A DNA stretch of 64,000 nt, taken from assembly GCF_900108515.1 (NCBI RefSeq), contig NZ_FNWW01000006.1, forward strand, positions 186,001 to 250,000, given 5' to 3'. The stretch comes from Halobacillus karajensis (GTDB lineage: Bacteria; Bacillota; Bacilli; Bacillales; Halobacillaceae). The notes beneath the pieces are model-generated. The model searched no databases and had not been told where the DNA came from. It was given only the letters and a program-made list of their open reading frames with translations. The translations under genes were made by a program, and so were the position numbers. Positions within the stretch are counted from its first letter, which is position 1. Every line of letters starts with the position of its first letter. Below are positions 42,754 to 52,383 of this stretch, piece by piece.

Positions 42754-44340
42754 ATGAACGAACACATGTCGATTGAAAATATCCTGAAAAGGACACATTT
42801 CAAATCAGCAGAAGTTATTGCAGGTCGGACGGGGACCGACCGACTGGTTAAATGGGTTCATGTGTTTGAAGTGATCGAAGTTAGAAGGAACCTTAAAGGG
42901 GGAGAGCTCGTTCTTTCGACTGGATTTGGTTGGAAAGATGATGATAAGCTTTTTCTTCGTCTATTGGAACAATTAATTGATAGAAACGTGGCTGGGATAT
43001 GCATTGAGCTTGGAAGTTTTGTTGATTACATATGTGATGAGGCTATTGCTCTGGCAGATGCGCATGGATTTCCCATCATCCTTTTTCATGAAGAAGTATC
43101 CTTCGTGGAAATTACACAGGATATTCATGCAGACTTAATCAATCAGCAATATGAGCTCATTACAAATCTGGAAGATTACTCGCAAAGACTGAACAAACGC
43201 TTATTATCCATTGATAATTACTTTGATATCCTTAAAAACTTGCAACAATACCTCAACTGTCAACTCGTTTATATAGCTAAGGATCATACGGTGGTTACGC
43301 TTCCTGCTTTGCGGGAAAAGGAACGTGAGGAAATACTGGCAGAGTTGAGCGGCCCTCGTTTATTCTCAAAGAGAGTGCTTAAACAGCCTGTTCAAGTGTT
43401 TGAACGAGAGTTTGCGAATATTTACTTATTGTCCAATTACCGGGATTTCGGTGAATTTGAGCGGTTACTGCTTGATAGAACTGCTACTGCACTGGCTCAA
43501 TATTTACTCCGTGAGTTGTATACAGAAGAGAAAAGAAAGGTAAAAGAGGCTGAATGGCTTTCAGAATGGCTTCAGGGGGATCATGAGGAAGAGGAAATAC
43601 GTGACCGGCTTGCTGTTTATAAATTAGATAAAACCGTTAGTGGGGCTATCGTGCTTACCATCAAACTGAATATGGTGGACAGACAATACCCAAATCCTGA
43701 TGTAACTTACTTGAATATGCTCGTTCATAATATTTTTGACCAGAATGGTTATTATGTATTTCCTGTAGAGAAACGGCATCAACTGACGTTCATCTTGCTG
43801 AATCGTAAGGGAGAAGAAGATTGGAAGAAACGGGTCAAACGTGGGGTTGAACGATTGAAAAAAATAAGCCTCCTTAACGATACAAGTATTTCATCCTTCC
43901 AAATTGCTGGTGGGAAGTATGTAAAGAGGCTTCATAAGCTTCATGAAAGTTATCAAACCGCTGAGGAAACGCTGACACTTCAAGAAAAGCTTCCGGAGGA
44001 CCAATTCAAGTTTTTTTATGATGACTTGCACATGTACCGTTTGATTTCATTGGTTCACCAACATAGTAACTTAGATGGGCTTGTCGAAGAGTATTTAGGG
44101 CCGATCATAAGCTACGATGAAAAAAATAACACAAGCCTCCTTGAGACTTTGAGGGTTTATTTGGCTTGTAATGGATCCAAAAAAGAAACCGCTTCCAAAA
44201 TATTTGTTGTACGCCAAACGCTTTATCACAGGTTGGAAAAGCTTGAAAAACTGCTGGGGCCGGATTTTATGGAATGCGAAAAAAGACAGGTCATCGAGTT
44301 TGCTCTTCTTGCCTATGAATACCAGAGAGCTGTTCATTAA
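42754..44340 (+). CDS. PucR family transcriptional regulator
   Basis: 528-aa regulator. The N-terminal PucR domain (about residues 8-125: KGGELVLSTGFGW, NVAGICIELG) is followed by a middle GGDEF-like/CdaR-type region and a C-terminal HTH_30 domain (LLETLRVYLACNGSKKETASKIFVVRQTLYHRLEKLEKLLG). In B. subtilis PucR controls purine catabolism; homologues next to pyd/pre genes are the obvious candidates to activate reductive pyrimidine degradation in response to a pathway intermediate. AGAGGGG precedes the ATG. Terminator follows. Confidence 0.9.
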   Translation: MNEHMSIENILKRTHFKSAEVIAGRTGTDRLVKWVHVFEVIEVRRNLKGGELVLSTGFGWKDDDKLFLRLLEQLIDRNVAGICIELGSFVDYICDEAIALADAHGFPIILFHEEVSFVEITQDIHADLINQQYELITNLEDYSQRLNKRLLSIDNYFDILKNLQQYLNCQLVYIAKDHTVVTLPALREKEREEILAELSGPRLFSKRVLKQPVQVFEREFANIYLLSNYRDFGEFERLLLDRTATALAQYLLRELYTEEKRKVKEAEWLSEWLQGDHEEEEIRDRLAVYKLDKTVSGAIVLTIKLNMVDRQYPNPDVTYLNMLVHNIFDQNGYYVFPVEKRHQLTFILLNRKGEEDWKKRVKRGVERLKKISLLNDTSISSFQIAGGKYVKRLHKLHESYQTAEETLTLQEKLPEDQFKFFYDDLHMYRLISLVHQHSNLDGLVEEYLGPIISYDEKNNTSLLETLRVYLACNGSKKETASKIFVVRQTLYHRLEKLEKLLGPDFMECEKRQVIEFALLAYEYQRAVH

Positions 44341-44346
44341 GATTAT

Positions 44347-44382
44347 TCACTTATTCGTTTTCGGATAAGTGTCTCTTTTATG
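44347..44382 (+). terminator. Terminator of pucR-type gene
   Basis: Stem CACTTATTCG / CGGATAAGTG with a TTTT loop and then TCTCTTTTA. Bases 44383-44630 hold no gene; a TTGACA (44548-44553) lacks a clear -10. Confidence 0.75.
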
Positions 44383-44630
44383 TAAGGGTCTATTTTTATA
44401 TTTCAAACCTGGTCGAAGTGACCTGATTATAGGATGGATTTATTCCATTTCCTGAAGGCCTCCTGTTTGAGGCAGGAGAGATTGTCCAACGTTCTTTTCT
44501 GTGATTTTGCTTCTATTGTCATTATGTGAAAGAGAAGTGTTCATGGTTTGACACAATGTCTAATGAAAGTTCCTGCCTCATGTTAGATAATTGAGATAAT
44601 TCAAAAAAGAACTTTAAGGAGGTCTCTCCG

Positions 44631-45971
44631 TTGACTAAAGCTGATGTGAAAAGTGAAATGCTTTCCAAAGATGAGAAATATGTATGGCATTCAATGAAAC
44701 CGTATAATCCCCAAGCTACGATGGTAGGAAAGAATGCAAAGGGATCCTGGATTACAGATATCGACGGACATCAATACCTTGATGCAATGTCAGGGCTTTG
44801 GTGTGTCAATGTTGGATATGGCCGGGAAGAGCTTGCACAAGCTGCATATGAACAAATAAAAGATTTATCCTACATGCCCCTTACTCAAAGCCATGAGGCA
44901 GCGATTAAATTAGGGGAAAAAATTAATCAGATGATCGGGGATGACTATGTCATCTTTTTCTCAAACAGTGGATCGGAAGCCAACGAAGCTGCTTTTAAAA
45001 TGGTTCGTCAGTATCATCAGCAAAAGGGAGACCATTACCGCACTAAATTCATTTCTAGATATAGAGCCTATCATGGAAATTCGGCAAGTGCATTAGCGGC
45101 TACAGGTCAAGCGCAAAGAAAATATAAATATGAGCCGCTTGGACAGGGATTCCTCCATGTTGCTCCTCCGGATGAATATCGTAATAACCATAGTGAAAAA
45201 GACCGGTGGGGCGCGAAGGAAATGGATAATGTGATGACATGGGAGTACAGGGAAACCATTGCTGGAGTTATTATGGAGCCGATTATTACAGGAGGCGGGG
45301 TTATTGTTCCTCCTGAACCATACATGAAAGAAGTCAAAGAGATTTGTGAGAAGCACGGAGCGCTAATGATCGTAGATGAAGTCATCTGTGGATTCGGGCG
45401 TACCGGGAAGCCTTTTGGATTTATGAATTATGGAATTAAGCCGGATATAATTACGATGGCGAAAGGGATTACGAGTGCTTATCTCCCACTCTCAGCTACA
45501 GCAGTAAAACGTGACATTTATGAAGCTTTTTGTGGTGATGATTCGTATGATTTTTTCCGTCATATTAATACGTTTGGAGGGCATCCAGCCGCCTGTGCTG
45601 TAGCATTAAAAAATATTGAGATTATGGAAAAAGAAAACCTTTTCGAACGTTCTCGTCTGCTAGGGGAAACGATCCTCAATGATTTAGGCAATCGACTGCA
45701 GAATCATAAGAATGTTGGGCATGTAAGAGGAAAAGGGCTGTTGATCGGCATTGAGATGGTGGAAGATCAACAATCTAAAGAACCACTGGCCGTTGAAAAA
45801 GTGAATCAAATAATCGGCTATTGTAAGGAAAAAGGTGTAATTATTGGAAAGAACGGAATGACAGTCGCAGGATTTAACAATGTTTTGACACTGGCACCCC
45901 CGTTATCTATTGAAGAAGAGGATGTCACCCTTTTATTAGACACAGTCGTGGAGGCGATTCAATCCGTTTGA
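44631..45971 (+). CDS. Class III aminotransferase, probable beta-alanine:pyruvate transaminase
   Basis: 446-aa PLP enzyme of the omega-aminotransferase group. The PLP lysine is Lys278 in TMAKGITSAYLPL; other fold-type I residues are SNSGSEANEAAFK, AYHGNS and the aspartate in MIVDEVICGFGRTG. Start is TTG 44631, 7 nt after AAGGAGGT. It is followed 21 bp later by alanine dehydrogenase, which would recover pyruvate from the alanine formed. Together with neighbours it should convert beta-alanine or beta-aminoisobutyrate to the semialdehyde used by MmsA. Amine specificity is inferred from context. Confidence 0.85.
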   Translation: MTKADVKSEMLSKDEKYVWHSMKPYNPQATMVGKNAKGSWITDIDGHQYLDAMSGLWCVNVGYGREELAQAAYEQIKDLSYMPLTQSHEAAIKLGEKINQMIGDDYVIFFSNSGSEANEAAFKMVRQYHQQKGDHYRTKFISRYRAYHGNSASALAATGQAQRKYKYEPLGQGFLHVAPPDEYRNNHSEKDRWGAKEMDNVMTWEYRETIAGVIMEPIITGGGVIVPPEPYMKEVKEICEKHGALMIVDEVICGFGRTGKPFGFMNYGIKPDIITMAKGITSAYLPLSATAVKRDIYEAFCGDDSYDFFRHINTFGGHPAACAVALKNIEIMEKENLFERSRLLGETILNDLGNRLQNHKNVGHVRGKGLLIGIEMVEDQQSKEPLAVEKVNQIIGYCKEKGVIIGKNGMTVAGFNNVLTLAPPLSIEEEDVTLLLDTVVEAIQSV

Positions 45972-45992
45972 CTTTGATAGGAGGAAGGGACC

Positions 45993-47126
45993 TTGCGTAT
46001 AGGGATTCCAAAAGAAATAAAGAACAATGAAAACCGTGTGGCCATCACTCCTGCAGGGGCTGTTCATTTAATCAATGAAGGGCATGAAGTTTTTTTAGAG
46101 ACGGATGCAGGGGAACATTCGGGATTTTCCAATCATCAGTATGAAGAAGTGGGCGTCAAAATAGTTGAGACAGCTGCGGAGGCCTGGGCGCAACAGATGG
46201 TACTGAAGGTAAAAGAGCCGCTGGCTGAAGAGTATAGGTATTTTTATGAGGGACTTATTTTGTTTACGTATTTGCATCTTGCGGCTGATGAGGAATTGAC
46301 GAAAGCTTTACAAGAGAAAAAAGTCGTTGCTATTTCTTATGAAACGGTCCAGGCATCAAATGGATCCCTGCCATTGCTTACGCCGATGAGCGAGGTAGCT
46401 GGTAGAATGGCCGCTCAAAAAGGCGCGCAATATTTAGAACGTATGTATGGTGGGAAAGGAATTCTTCTTGGAGGAGTTCCTGGTGTGAAGCGTGGAAAAG
46501 TAACCATTATTGGAGGAGGGGTTGTTGGTACTAACGCAGCGAAAATCGCTGTTGGCTTGGGAGCCGATGTCACCATTATCGACCTCAGCCCAGAGCGTCT
46601 CAGGCAGCTCGATGATATTTTTGGTCTTTCTATTCATACACTTACCTCGAATCCTTTGAACTTGAGGGAGGCAATTCGTGAATCAGATGTCGTCATAGGT
46701 GCGGTGCTTATTCCTGGTGCAAAGGCTCCTAAACTTGTGAGTGAGGACATGGTTAAATCGATGAGGAAAGGGAGTGTCATTGTGGATGTGGCCGTTGATC
46801 AGGGAGGGATTGTTGAAACGGTGAATCATGTCACTACACACGATGATCCAACTTATACGAAGCATGGAGTTGTTCATTATGCGGTAGGGAATATGCCTGG
46901 TGCAGTCCCACAGACGTCAACCATCGGCCTGACCAATGTAACAATTCCATACGCGGTTCAAATTGCCAATAAGGGATTTGAAAAAGCATGCGTGGATAAT
47001 GCAGCCTTGTTAAAAGGGGTCAATGTTGTGCACGGGAGTATAACCTATAGAGAGGTGGCAGAAGCTCATAACCTTGATTATTTAGACGTTGAAAAGGCAA
47101 TGGGATTTAAAACGTTCATATCCTAA
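45993..47126 (+). CDS. ald: Alanine dehydrogenase
   Basis: 377-aa NAD-dependent enzyme interconverting L-alanine with pyruvate and ammonia. Motifs: [20 protein letters not shown] at the N terminus, Lys in LKVKEPL and His in YLHLAAD in the active site, and the NAD-binding [23 protein letters not shown] start 45993, 8 nt after AGGAGG. Second gene of the aminotransferase-ald unit. A separate sporulation-type ald may exist elsewhere; this copy seems dedicated to the transaminase cycle. Confidence 0.93.
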   Translation: MRIGIPKEIKNNENRVAITPAGAVHLINEGHEVFLETDAGEHSGFSNHQYEEVGVKIVETAAEAWAQQMVLKVKEPLAEEYRYFYEGLILFTYLHLAADEELTKALQEKKVVAISYETVQASNGSLPLLTPMSEVAGRMAAQKGAQYLERMYGGKGILLGGVPGVKRGKVTIIGGGVVGTNAAKIAVGLGADVTIIDLSPERLRQLDDIFGLSIHTLTSNPLNLREAIRESDVVIGAVLIPGAKAPKLVSEDMVKSMRKGSVIVDVAVDQGGIVETVNHVTTHDDPTYTKHGVVHYAVGNMPGAVPQTSTIGLTNVTIPYAVQIANKGFEKACVDNAALLKGVNVVHGSITYREVAEAHNLDYLDVEKAMGFKTFIS

Positions 47127-47131
47127 AAGAA

Positions 47132-47172
47132 ATGACGGTCTTCTTCATTAAAAGGAGGCCGTTATTTTTATG
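47132..47172 (+). terminator. Terminator of aminotransferase-ald unit
   Basis: Stem ACGGTCTTCTT / AAGGAGGCCGT containing G-T pairs, then TATTTTTA. Bases 47173-47383 hold no supported gene. Confidence 0.75.
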
Positions 47173-47383
47173 CAGTTAGGTATACATGAAAAAATAAATT
47201 CATGAATACGATTGGAATAAGTGTTTTGTTCTTTAGGAGACAGAGATCGAATGATGGAAATGATCGTGCTAGGTTCCTCCTGCTGTAATGCATTCCACGT
47301 GTCTTGAAGGGGAGTGATGATCAGAGAAAGTTTACTTGAAAATCACGATCATTGACAGGACCTATTTTAAGGAGGTGTGCACC

Positions 47384-47638
47384 ATGGATTTTCTTACAGA
47401 CTTCACCCCCTATGCTGGTCTTGCTGTGTTGTTGTATGCAGTGAGGCAGACGAACAAGGTTTCGAACCGGTACATTCCGATTATTGCAGTTGTATTAGGA
47501 ATAGCTTTTGCTTATTGGCAGCAAGGTATTTCACCGGGGACAACGGTAGAGGGATTAAAATACGCACTGCTTGGGATTGGTACGGTCGCAGGTGTGAAGT
47601 ATTTCTTAGAAAAACAGGCGGAGGAACAGAAAGGTTAG
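47384..47638 (+). CDS. Holin-like small membrane protein (phage holin 5_2-like)
   Basis: 84 aa with two membrane segments: residues about 9-24 and 31-47 (PIIAVVLGIAFAYWQQG), then TTVEGLKYALLGIGTVAGVKYFLEKQ as a third amphipathic/hydrophobic stretch and a short charged tail. The layout resembles the Phage_holin_5_2 (Hol44-like) family. ATG at 47384 follows AAGGAGG. No endolysin or other phage gene is adjacent, so it is an orphan, maybe a relic or a domesticated holin-like gene. Confidence 0.65.
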   Translation: MDFLTDFTPYAGLAVLLYAVRQTNKVSNRYIPIIAVVLGIAFAYWQQGISPGTTVEGLKYALLGIGTVAGVKYFLEKQAEEQKG

Positions 47639-47730
47639 AAGGAGTGCTATATTGTCCCCTTTTAAGACCGCACCTTTAAGTGTTTTAGGTAAAAGCTATT
47701 CCCATGAAAGAATGGAATAGATGAAGGTAT

Positions 47731-47768
47731 AAAAAAAGCACGAGGTCTGAGCCTCGTGCTTTTAGTTC
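47731..47768 (-). terminator. Terminator of rlmN
   Basis: Stem AAAAGCACGAGG / CCTCGTGCTTTT, 6-nt loop, T tract on the minus strand. Confidence 0.9.
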
Positions 47769-48847
47769 GTTTGCATTTTTTTCTTTTTGCGAGCTTTTTC
47801 TTTTTCGATTTGTTTACTGCGCAATTGACCGCAAGCTGCATCGATATCAGTCCCGTGTTCTGTACGTACACCGCACTTAATTCCTCTGTCCATCAGCGTC
47901 TGATAGAACGTAAGGATCGATTCTTTTTCACTTCGCTCATAAGGGTGGTCAGCGACAGGGTTGTAGGGAATCAAGTTGACATAAGATAGGTGTCGTTTAT
48001 CTTTCAACAAGTCCGCTAGTTCTTCTGCTTCTTTCTTATGGTCGTTGACATCTTTAAGCAAAATGTACTCAAAGGTAATTCGGCGATTGGTTTTTTCGAG
48101 ATAATAGTCAATCGCAGGCATTAATTTCTCGAGGGGATAGGCACGGTTAATCTTCATAATTTTCGTTCGCAGTTCGTTGTTTGGTGCATGAATGGATAGA
48201 GCCAAGTTAATTTGGATGCCCTCATCAGCAAATTCATACATTTTTGGAGCAATCCCACTTGTAGATACAGTAATATGGCGGGCACCAATGGAAAGTCCTT
48301 TTTTATCATTCACGACTTTCAGGAAGTTAATTAAATGATCGTAGTTATCAAAAGGCTCGCCAATTCCCATCACAACGATATGGCTGACACGCTCGTTGTT
48401 TCCTTGACCATCTAAATGCTGTTGAACTTGCATGATTTGCTCTACAATTTCACCGCTGGTAAGGTCACGGTTTTTACGCAAAATGCCACTCGCACAGAAT
48501 GAACAGCCAATGTTACAGCCGACCTGTGTGGTCACACATACAGATAAGCCATAGTTAAAACGCATCAATACGGTTTCAATAACATTCCCGTCCTGCAACT
48601 TAAAAAGAAATTTAACTGTCCCGTCCTTAGATTCCTGCTTAATTTCCTCTGATAACGTCCCGATTGTGAAGTTTTCAGTAAGCAGGTCAATACAGGATTG
48701 GTTCACATTTTTCATTTGTGAAAAGTCTGTCACACGTTTCTGGTAGAGCCAGTCCCAGACTTGTTTGGAGCGAAACTTTTTCTCTCCATGATCGATAAGC
48801 CAATCTGTCAGTTGTTCAAATGTCAATCCGTAAATGGATCGTTTCAT
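47762..48847 (-). CDS. rlmN: Radical SAM rRNA methyltransferase RlmN family
   Basis: Methylates A2503 of 23S rRNA and A37 of some tRNAs at C2. The [4Fe-4S] cysteines are Cys111, Cys115 and Cys118 (CNIGCSFC), and a conserved Cys is in DIDAACGQL near residue 340; the second methylation Cys expected in RlmN is thereby accounted for. SAM-binding GIGEPFDNY and VSTSGIAPK are present. 361 aa. It stands alone rather than in the rsmB-rlmN-prpC-prkC order of B. subtilis, so it may be a second copy. RlmN rather than Cfr is favoured by MGIGEPFDN. Confidence 0.88.
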   Translation of the reverse strand: MKRSIYGLTFEQLTDWLIDHGEKKFRSKQVWDWLYQKRVTDFSQMKNVNQSCIDLLTENFTIGTLSEEIKQESKDGTVKFLFKLQDGNVIETVLMRFNYGLSVCVTTQVGCNIGCSFCASGILRKNRDLTSGEIVEQIMQVQQHLDGQGNNERVSHIVVMGIGEPFDNYDHLINFLKVVNDKKGLSIGARHITVSTSGIAPKMYEFADEGIQINLALSIHAPNNELRTKIMKINRAYPLEKLMPAIDYYLEKTNRRITFEYILLKDVNDHKKEAEELADLLKDKRHLSYVNLIPYNPVADHPYERSEKESILTFYQTLMDRGIKCGVRTEHGTDIDAACGQLRSKQIEKEKARKKKKMQTN

Positions 48848-49137
48848 AAATACGCTCCTCTTTAAAAAAAATCGCTATTCCAATAATAATCGATATAAGA
48901 GACATAAACAACCAGAAAGCGAATGTTATAATTTTACAAAAATAGCTGTACGGAATGTATATACAAAGGTATTTGAAAAGAACCCCTCATCCATTCATTA
49001 GATGTAAAAGAGTGTTCTTCCCGCAAGGATAGAGAGGAATATAGGATTTCCGTTCGTGTTTCTTTTTAAAAAGCGTAATCGATGATGACTTTCCTTAAAG
49101 CCAGGAGAAAGGGCTGCTTTTCTTTAGTATGACAATA
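48848..49137. other. Intergenic region without gene
   Basis: About 290 bp upstream of rlmN. AT-rich, no ORF with a ribosome site seen, no clear repeat. Confidence 0.5.
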
Positions 49138-49176
49138 GAAAAGCTCAGAGCATTTCTATTTGCTCTGAGCCTTTTA
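49138..49176 (-). terminator. Terminator of serine hydrolase gene
   Basis: Stem GGCTCAGAGCA / TGCTCTGAGCT with 8-nt loop and TTTTC. Confidence 0.85.
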
Positions 49177-50856
49177 TTAATAGGACCGCTTTTGCCAAGA
49201 ATCACTGGAGGGTTCGATTTCTTTTCCATCCCATTTTAACTGATCTACGTACCAGCCACGACTGTTGACACTTCCATCTGTTTTATAGGTGAAGCGGATA
49301 TGGGTGGTATCCGAAGGAAGTGGAACATTTTTAGACACCCATCCGTTACTGTCGCCGGTATAGGTTTCAAGGGTCGTCCATGTTTCTCCATCTTTGCTCA
49401 CCTGTAGTTCCCCTAGGTCGTAACTATCTTCCATTTCATGCCATGTGTTAAAAGATAGGGAAGCATCACCAGGTTCAATTTCCGCTATTAAATGTTTTTC
49501 CTCATGATCTCCATAACCCGCATGCCATGGTTCAGCTTTTTTGTCCATTTGGACTGGAATGGCATCAGCCACTTTGCGGGCAAATTCTCTCCTTGTTGGG
49601 GAGGTAGACACTGTTTCCCGTGTTGGATGCACTCGGTTTGTCAAAAGGATGGCAATCGTGTCGTTCGCAGGGTTCACCACGATCGATGTTCCAGTATACC
49701 CTGTGTGTCCGTAAGTACCAGGGCTGGAGAGGGCATCCATGTACCAGCCTTGGTGAAGTTCCCATCCAAGTCCATGATTGTCCCCCGGGAATTCAGGTAT
49801 TCGATTTTCTGTTAGTAATTGAACGGTTTCAGGCTTGAGGATTCGTTTGTTCCCATATTCACCATCCATTAAAAACATGTGGGCTAATTTAGCGAGGTCG
49901 CTCGCTGTAGAGAATACCCCAGCATGACCGGCAACGCCGTCCAGAGACCAGGCGCTTTCGTCATGGACTTCTCCCCATACGAGTCCGCGATTGGCCCATG
50001 GCTGTTCCTCCGTTGCAGCAATTCTATGTTTTAAGTGATCATCTGGATTATACATTGTGTCGTTCATGTGGAGGGGAGCTGTGATTTCTTGTTTGACGAA
50101 TTCATCAAGGCGCATCCCTGACAGGCGTTCGACTAATGCTCCGAGAGTGATCATGTTGAGGTCGCTGTAGGTGTAGGTGGAGCCTGGTTCATTTTCAAGA
50201 GGGTGTTGAAAAACATGCTGAAGACGGTCATTCCTGTCTCCTTCAACTGTGTAAAGCGGGATCCAGGGTTTAAATCCGCTGGTATGAGTCATGAGCTGTT
50301 CAATCGTCACGTCTTCTTTTCCATTTGCGGCAAACTCCGGGATGTGTTTGGCGACAGGATCATTTAATTTAAACTTCCCGTCTTCATATAAAATCATGGC
50401 CGCCGTCGTAGTGAAAATTTTACTAATAGAGGCAAGATCAAATATTGTATCTTCTTTCATTGGTATAGGATTTTCGGATTCTGTAAAGTTATCATCCTTG
50501 TATTTTAGTGCATATCCATAGGCTTGTTGTTTAACGATATGTCCCCTTCGTGCTACATAAGCAACCGCTCCTGGCATGACTTTGTCTTCTATTGCATTTT
50601 GTAGGAGATTATCGATTTTCTTTAAGGGTTCTGCTCTCATGCCGGCACCTCGTATGGAACCTGGGTGAAGAACGGGAGAAGATGGTCCTGGCTGATCCCA
50701 GGAAAAAACGGGATGAACACTACTGGGAGACGAATGGGCATTTCCTTTCAATCCTTTCTCTATGTTGGGTCCTGGGGTGGCGAAATTTGTGGTGGGGGTA
50801 AATATAGTGGCTCCTAAAGCAGTTGTCAATATAATAGATACGGCTTTCTTTTTCAT
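49177..50856 (-). CDS. Secreted serine hydrolase (class C beta-lactamase/PBP4* fold) with C-terminal beta-sandwich
   Basis: 559 aa. A signal peptide covers about residues 1-27 (KKKAVSIILTTALGATIF). The serine hydrolase domain spans about 75-435: nucleophile and base in SISK (Ser143, Lys146), the Tyr motif in YTYSDLN and the HTGYTG motif replacing KTG. The last 110 residues predict a beta-sandwich (FNTWHEMEDSYDLGELQVS, then SNGWVSKNVPLPSDTTHIRF and YVDQLKW), like the MAM-like or immune-inhibitor-A type domains of Bacillus exoproteins. Possible esterase, D-aminopeptidase or muramyl-peptide hydrolase; substrate unknown. ATG 7 nt after AGGAGG. Confidence 0.83.
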   Translation of the reverse strand: MKKKAVSIILTTALGATIFTPTTNFATPGPNIEKGLKGNAHSSPSSVHPVFSWDQPGPSSPVLHPGSIRGAGMRAEPLKKIDNLLQNAIEDKVMPGAVAYVARRGHIVKQQAYGYALKYKDDNFTESENPIPMKEDTIFDLASISKIFTTTAAMILYEDGKFKLNDPVAKHIPEFAANGKEDVTIEQLMTHTSGFKPWIPLYTVEGDRNDRLQHVFQHPLENEPGSTYTYSDLNMITLGALVERLSGMRLDEFVKQEITAPLHMNDTMYNPDDHLKHRIAATEEQPWANRGLVWGEVHDESAWSLDGVAGHAGVFSTASDLAKLAHMFLMDGEYGNKRILKPETVQLLTENRIPEFPGDNHGLGWELHQGWYMDALSSPGTYGHTGYTGTSIVVNPANDTIAILLTNRVHPTRETVSTSPTRREFARKVADAIPVQMDKKAEPWHAGYGDHEEKHLIAEIEPGDASLSFNTWHEMEDSYDLGELQVSKDGETWTTLETYTGDSNGWVSKNVPLPSDTTHIRFTYKTDGSVNSRGWYVDQLKWDGKEIEPSSDSWQKRSY

Positions 50857-51158
50857 TTCATACCTCCTTCTTTGATAATATAAGCATACGAGTTTTATCA
50901 ACTAGTCGTCTATACCACTTTAGTAGGAATGGAAAAAACAGACTTAGGTGGAAAGGATTATAGAATGATAGGGTAGTGGATTGGTTTTCTTAAAAATAGA
51001 GCGAGGCGGGTTTCAATAGAGGTATCCTCATGGTCCAATCATGTTTCAATGGCTCATTGCCGCAGGAAAGAGAAGATATGTTCAAATAATCGTTTGAAAA
51101 TAATGGAAATGGGAATGATCCTAGGCAGGAATCGTTTCCTGGTTATTCCCATCTCCTA
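50857..51158. other. Intergenic region with nested palindrome
   Basis: No gene is supported. ATGGGAAT (51110-) and ATTCCCAT (ending about 51152) flank an inner CAGGAA-TCG-TTTCCTG, forming one symmetrical element. Confidence 0.5.
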
Positions 51159-51202
51159 TTAAAAAAGGAAGGACTACGTTGTCCCGTAAGTCCTCCTTCC
51201 GT
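51159..51202 (-). terminator. Terminator of nuclease gene
   Basis: Imperfect stem GGAAGGAGGACT / AGTCCTTCC with an 11-12 nt loop, then TTTTTT on the minus strand. Confidence 0.75.
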
Positions 51203-52030
51203 TTATAAACTTTCACAAACTATACCGTCGTTATCATTTCCATCAAGCCTGTGCGGATCCTCTTTTGGACCACCGGCTGCTTCATAAAAGGCTTGGGCTT
51301 CTTCCTGTGAAGAGAAATCGCTGCAATCCCGGTCCGATCCATAAGGGTCATAGGGGAGGTTCCCTTTATCATCTGTAGAAGCTGGTTCTTCATTTATAGG
51401 TGCTTCCTCCAGGAATCCGTCTTCTGTGACATAGCCATCAATACTCCAGACCCCTTTTTCCTGCTGTTGTGCCCTTGATTCCGCTTCCTGCATGGAATCC
51501 GCGTGTGTATAGGGCGGGTTATAGACATAAGCGTACCGCGCCAATCCTTTCTCTAAAAGTTGCTGGTTGAAGTTTTCACCATCTACCCACACATAAGCCA
51601 GTAATCGGTCGTATTTGTCCCGTTTTGGTCCATCATATTCGATTCGTACTTCTTTATTGTCTAATTTTTGTTTAGCAAAATGACTGGCCTCTGGGCCAAA
51701 AGGCTGAACGGGTTTATTTGGATGTACAGTCTCCGGCGTATCCACAAGTAGGAGACGTACGCGTTCTTCTTTGCCATTTATTTGAATGTCGATGGTGTCC
51801 CCATCGACAACGTTTGTAACAATGGCTTTGACAACTTCTGCTTCTTTTGATGCATCCTTCGTTTTTTTTAATTGATTTTCTTCTTTTTCTGTATTTAACT
51901 TCTCTTGTTGTTCGATGTGGTCATTCGACTTTTCGGCAGGTTGGGTTTCTGTCGCACAACTTGTCAAAAGGGGAAAGAGCATCACTAGCACGAGAAGGAG
52001 CCAATAAACAGGGCGGTTCCAAGGTGTCAT
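51203..52030 (-). CDS. Thermonuclease (SNase) family lipoprotein with excalibur domain
   Basis: 275 aa. The lipobox LLTSC (Cys about residue 25) follows a hydrophobic segment, so the protein is anchored to the outer face of the membrane. A charged linker (EQQEKLNTEKEENQLKKTKD) leads to the SNase domain at about 68-205 (VVDGDTIDIQI, RVRLLLVDTPE, KRDKYDRLLAYVW), with the usual Arg and Glu catalytic residues. The C-terminal excalibur domain (DRDCSDF, DGNDNDGIVCES) is a calcium-binding module often fused to such nucleases. Similar to B. subtilis YncB. Start ATG 52030 after AAAGGAGTG. Confidence 0.85.
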   Translation of the reverse strand: MTPWNRPVYWLLLVLVMLFPLLTSCATETQPAEKSNDHIEQQEKLNTEKEENQLKKTKDASKEAEVVKAIVTNVVDGDTIDIQINGKEERVRLLLVDTPETVHPNKPVQPFGPEASHFAKQKLDNKEVRIEYDGPKRDKYDRLLAYVWVDGENFNQQLLEKGLARYAYVYNPPYTHADSMQEAESRAQQQEKGVWSIDGYVTEDGFLEEAPINEEPASTDDKGNLPYDPYGSDRDCSDFSSQEEAQAFYEAAGGPKEDPHRLDGNDNDGIVCESL

Positions 52031-52383
52031 AGTCTCACTCCTTTGATGAATAAAAACACGAACGGAGCACGCGTTTGAAAGCTTCTTCATATTTTACTAT
52101 TCTCTAATTTCCATGTCTGTGAGTAAAATAGATCATACAGTTGATTTCTTGTGAAGCTAGTCTTATTAAGCAGGTTTCGTTCGAAAGCCGAGTCAAGTTC
52201 TTTTGAATTTTTTCACCAAAGTGTAATTAGCCCCGTCCCCATCCCGATTAATCCGATTCTAGCCATCTTTCATTCTGTTTTTCTGGGATATAAGTAACCA
52301 ATTTTTCTCTACTGTTCCTTATTGACAAAAGGGGCTGTTTTTCGAGACACTAGATTTATTAAAGGAATAGGGAGAGAGTACCT
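52031..52383. other. Intergenic region without gene
   Basis: About 350 bp between the divergent nuclease and ferredoxin genes. A TTGACA (52322-52327) is present without a well-spaced -10. No repeats seen. Confidence 0.5.

Noticed and set aside
47384-47638. Prophage
   Set aside because: Only one holin-like gene; no integrase, structural, replication or lysin genes in the window.
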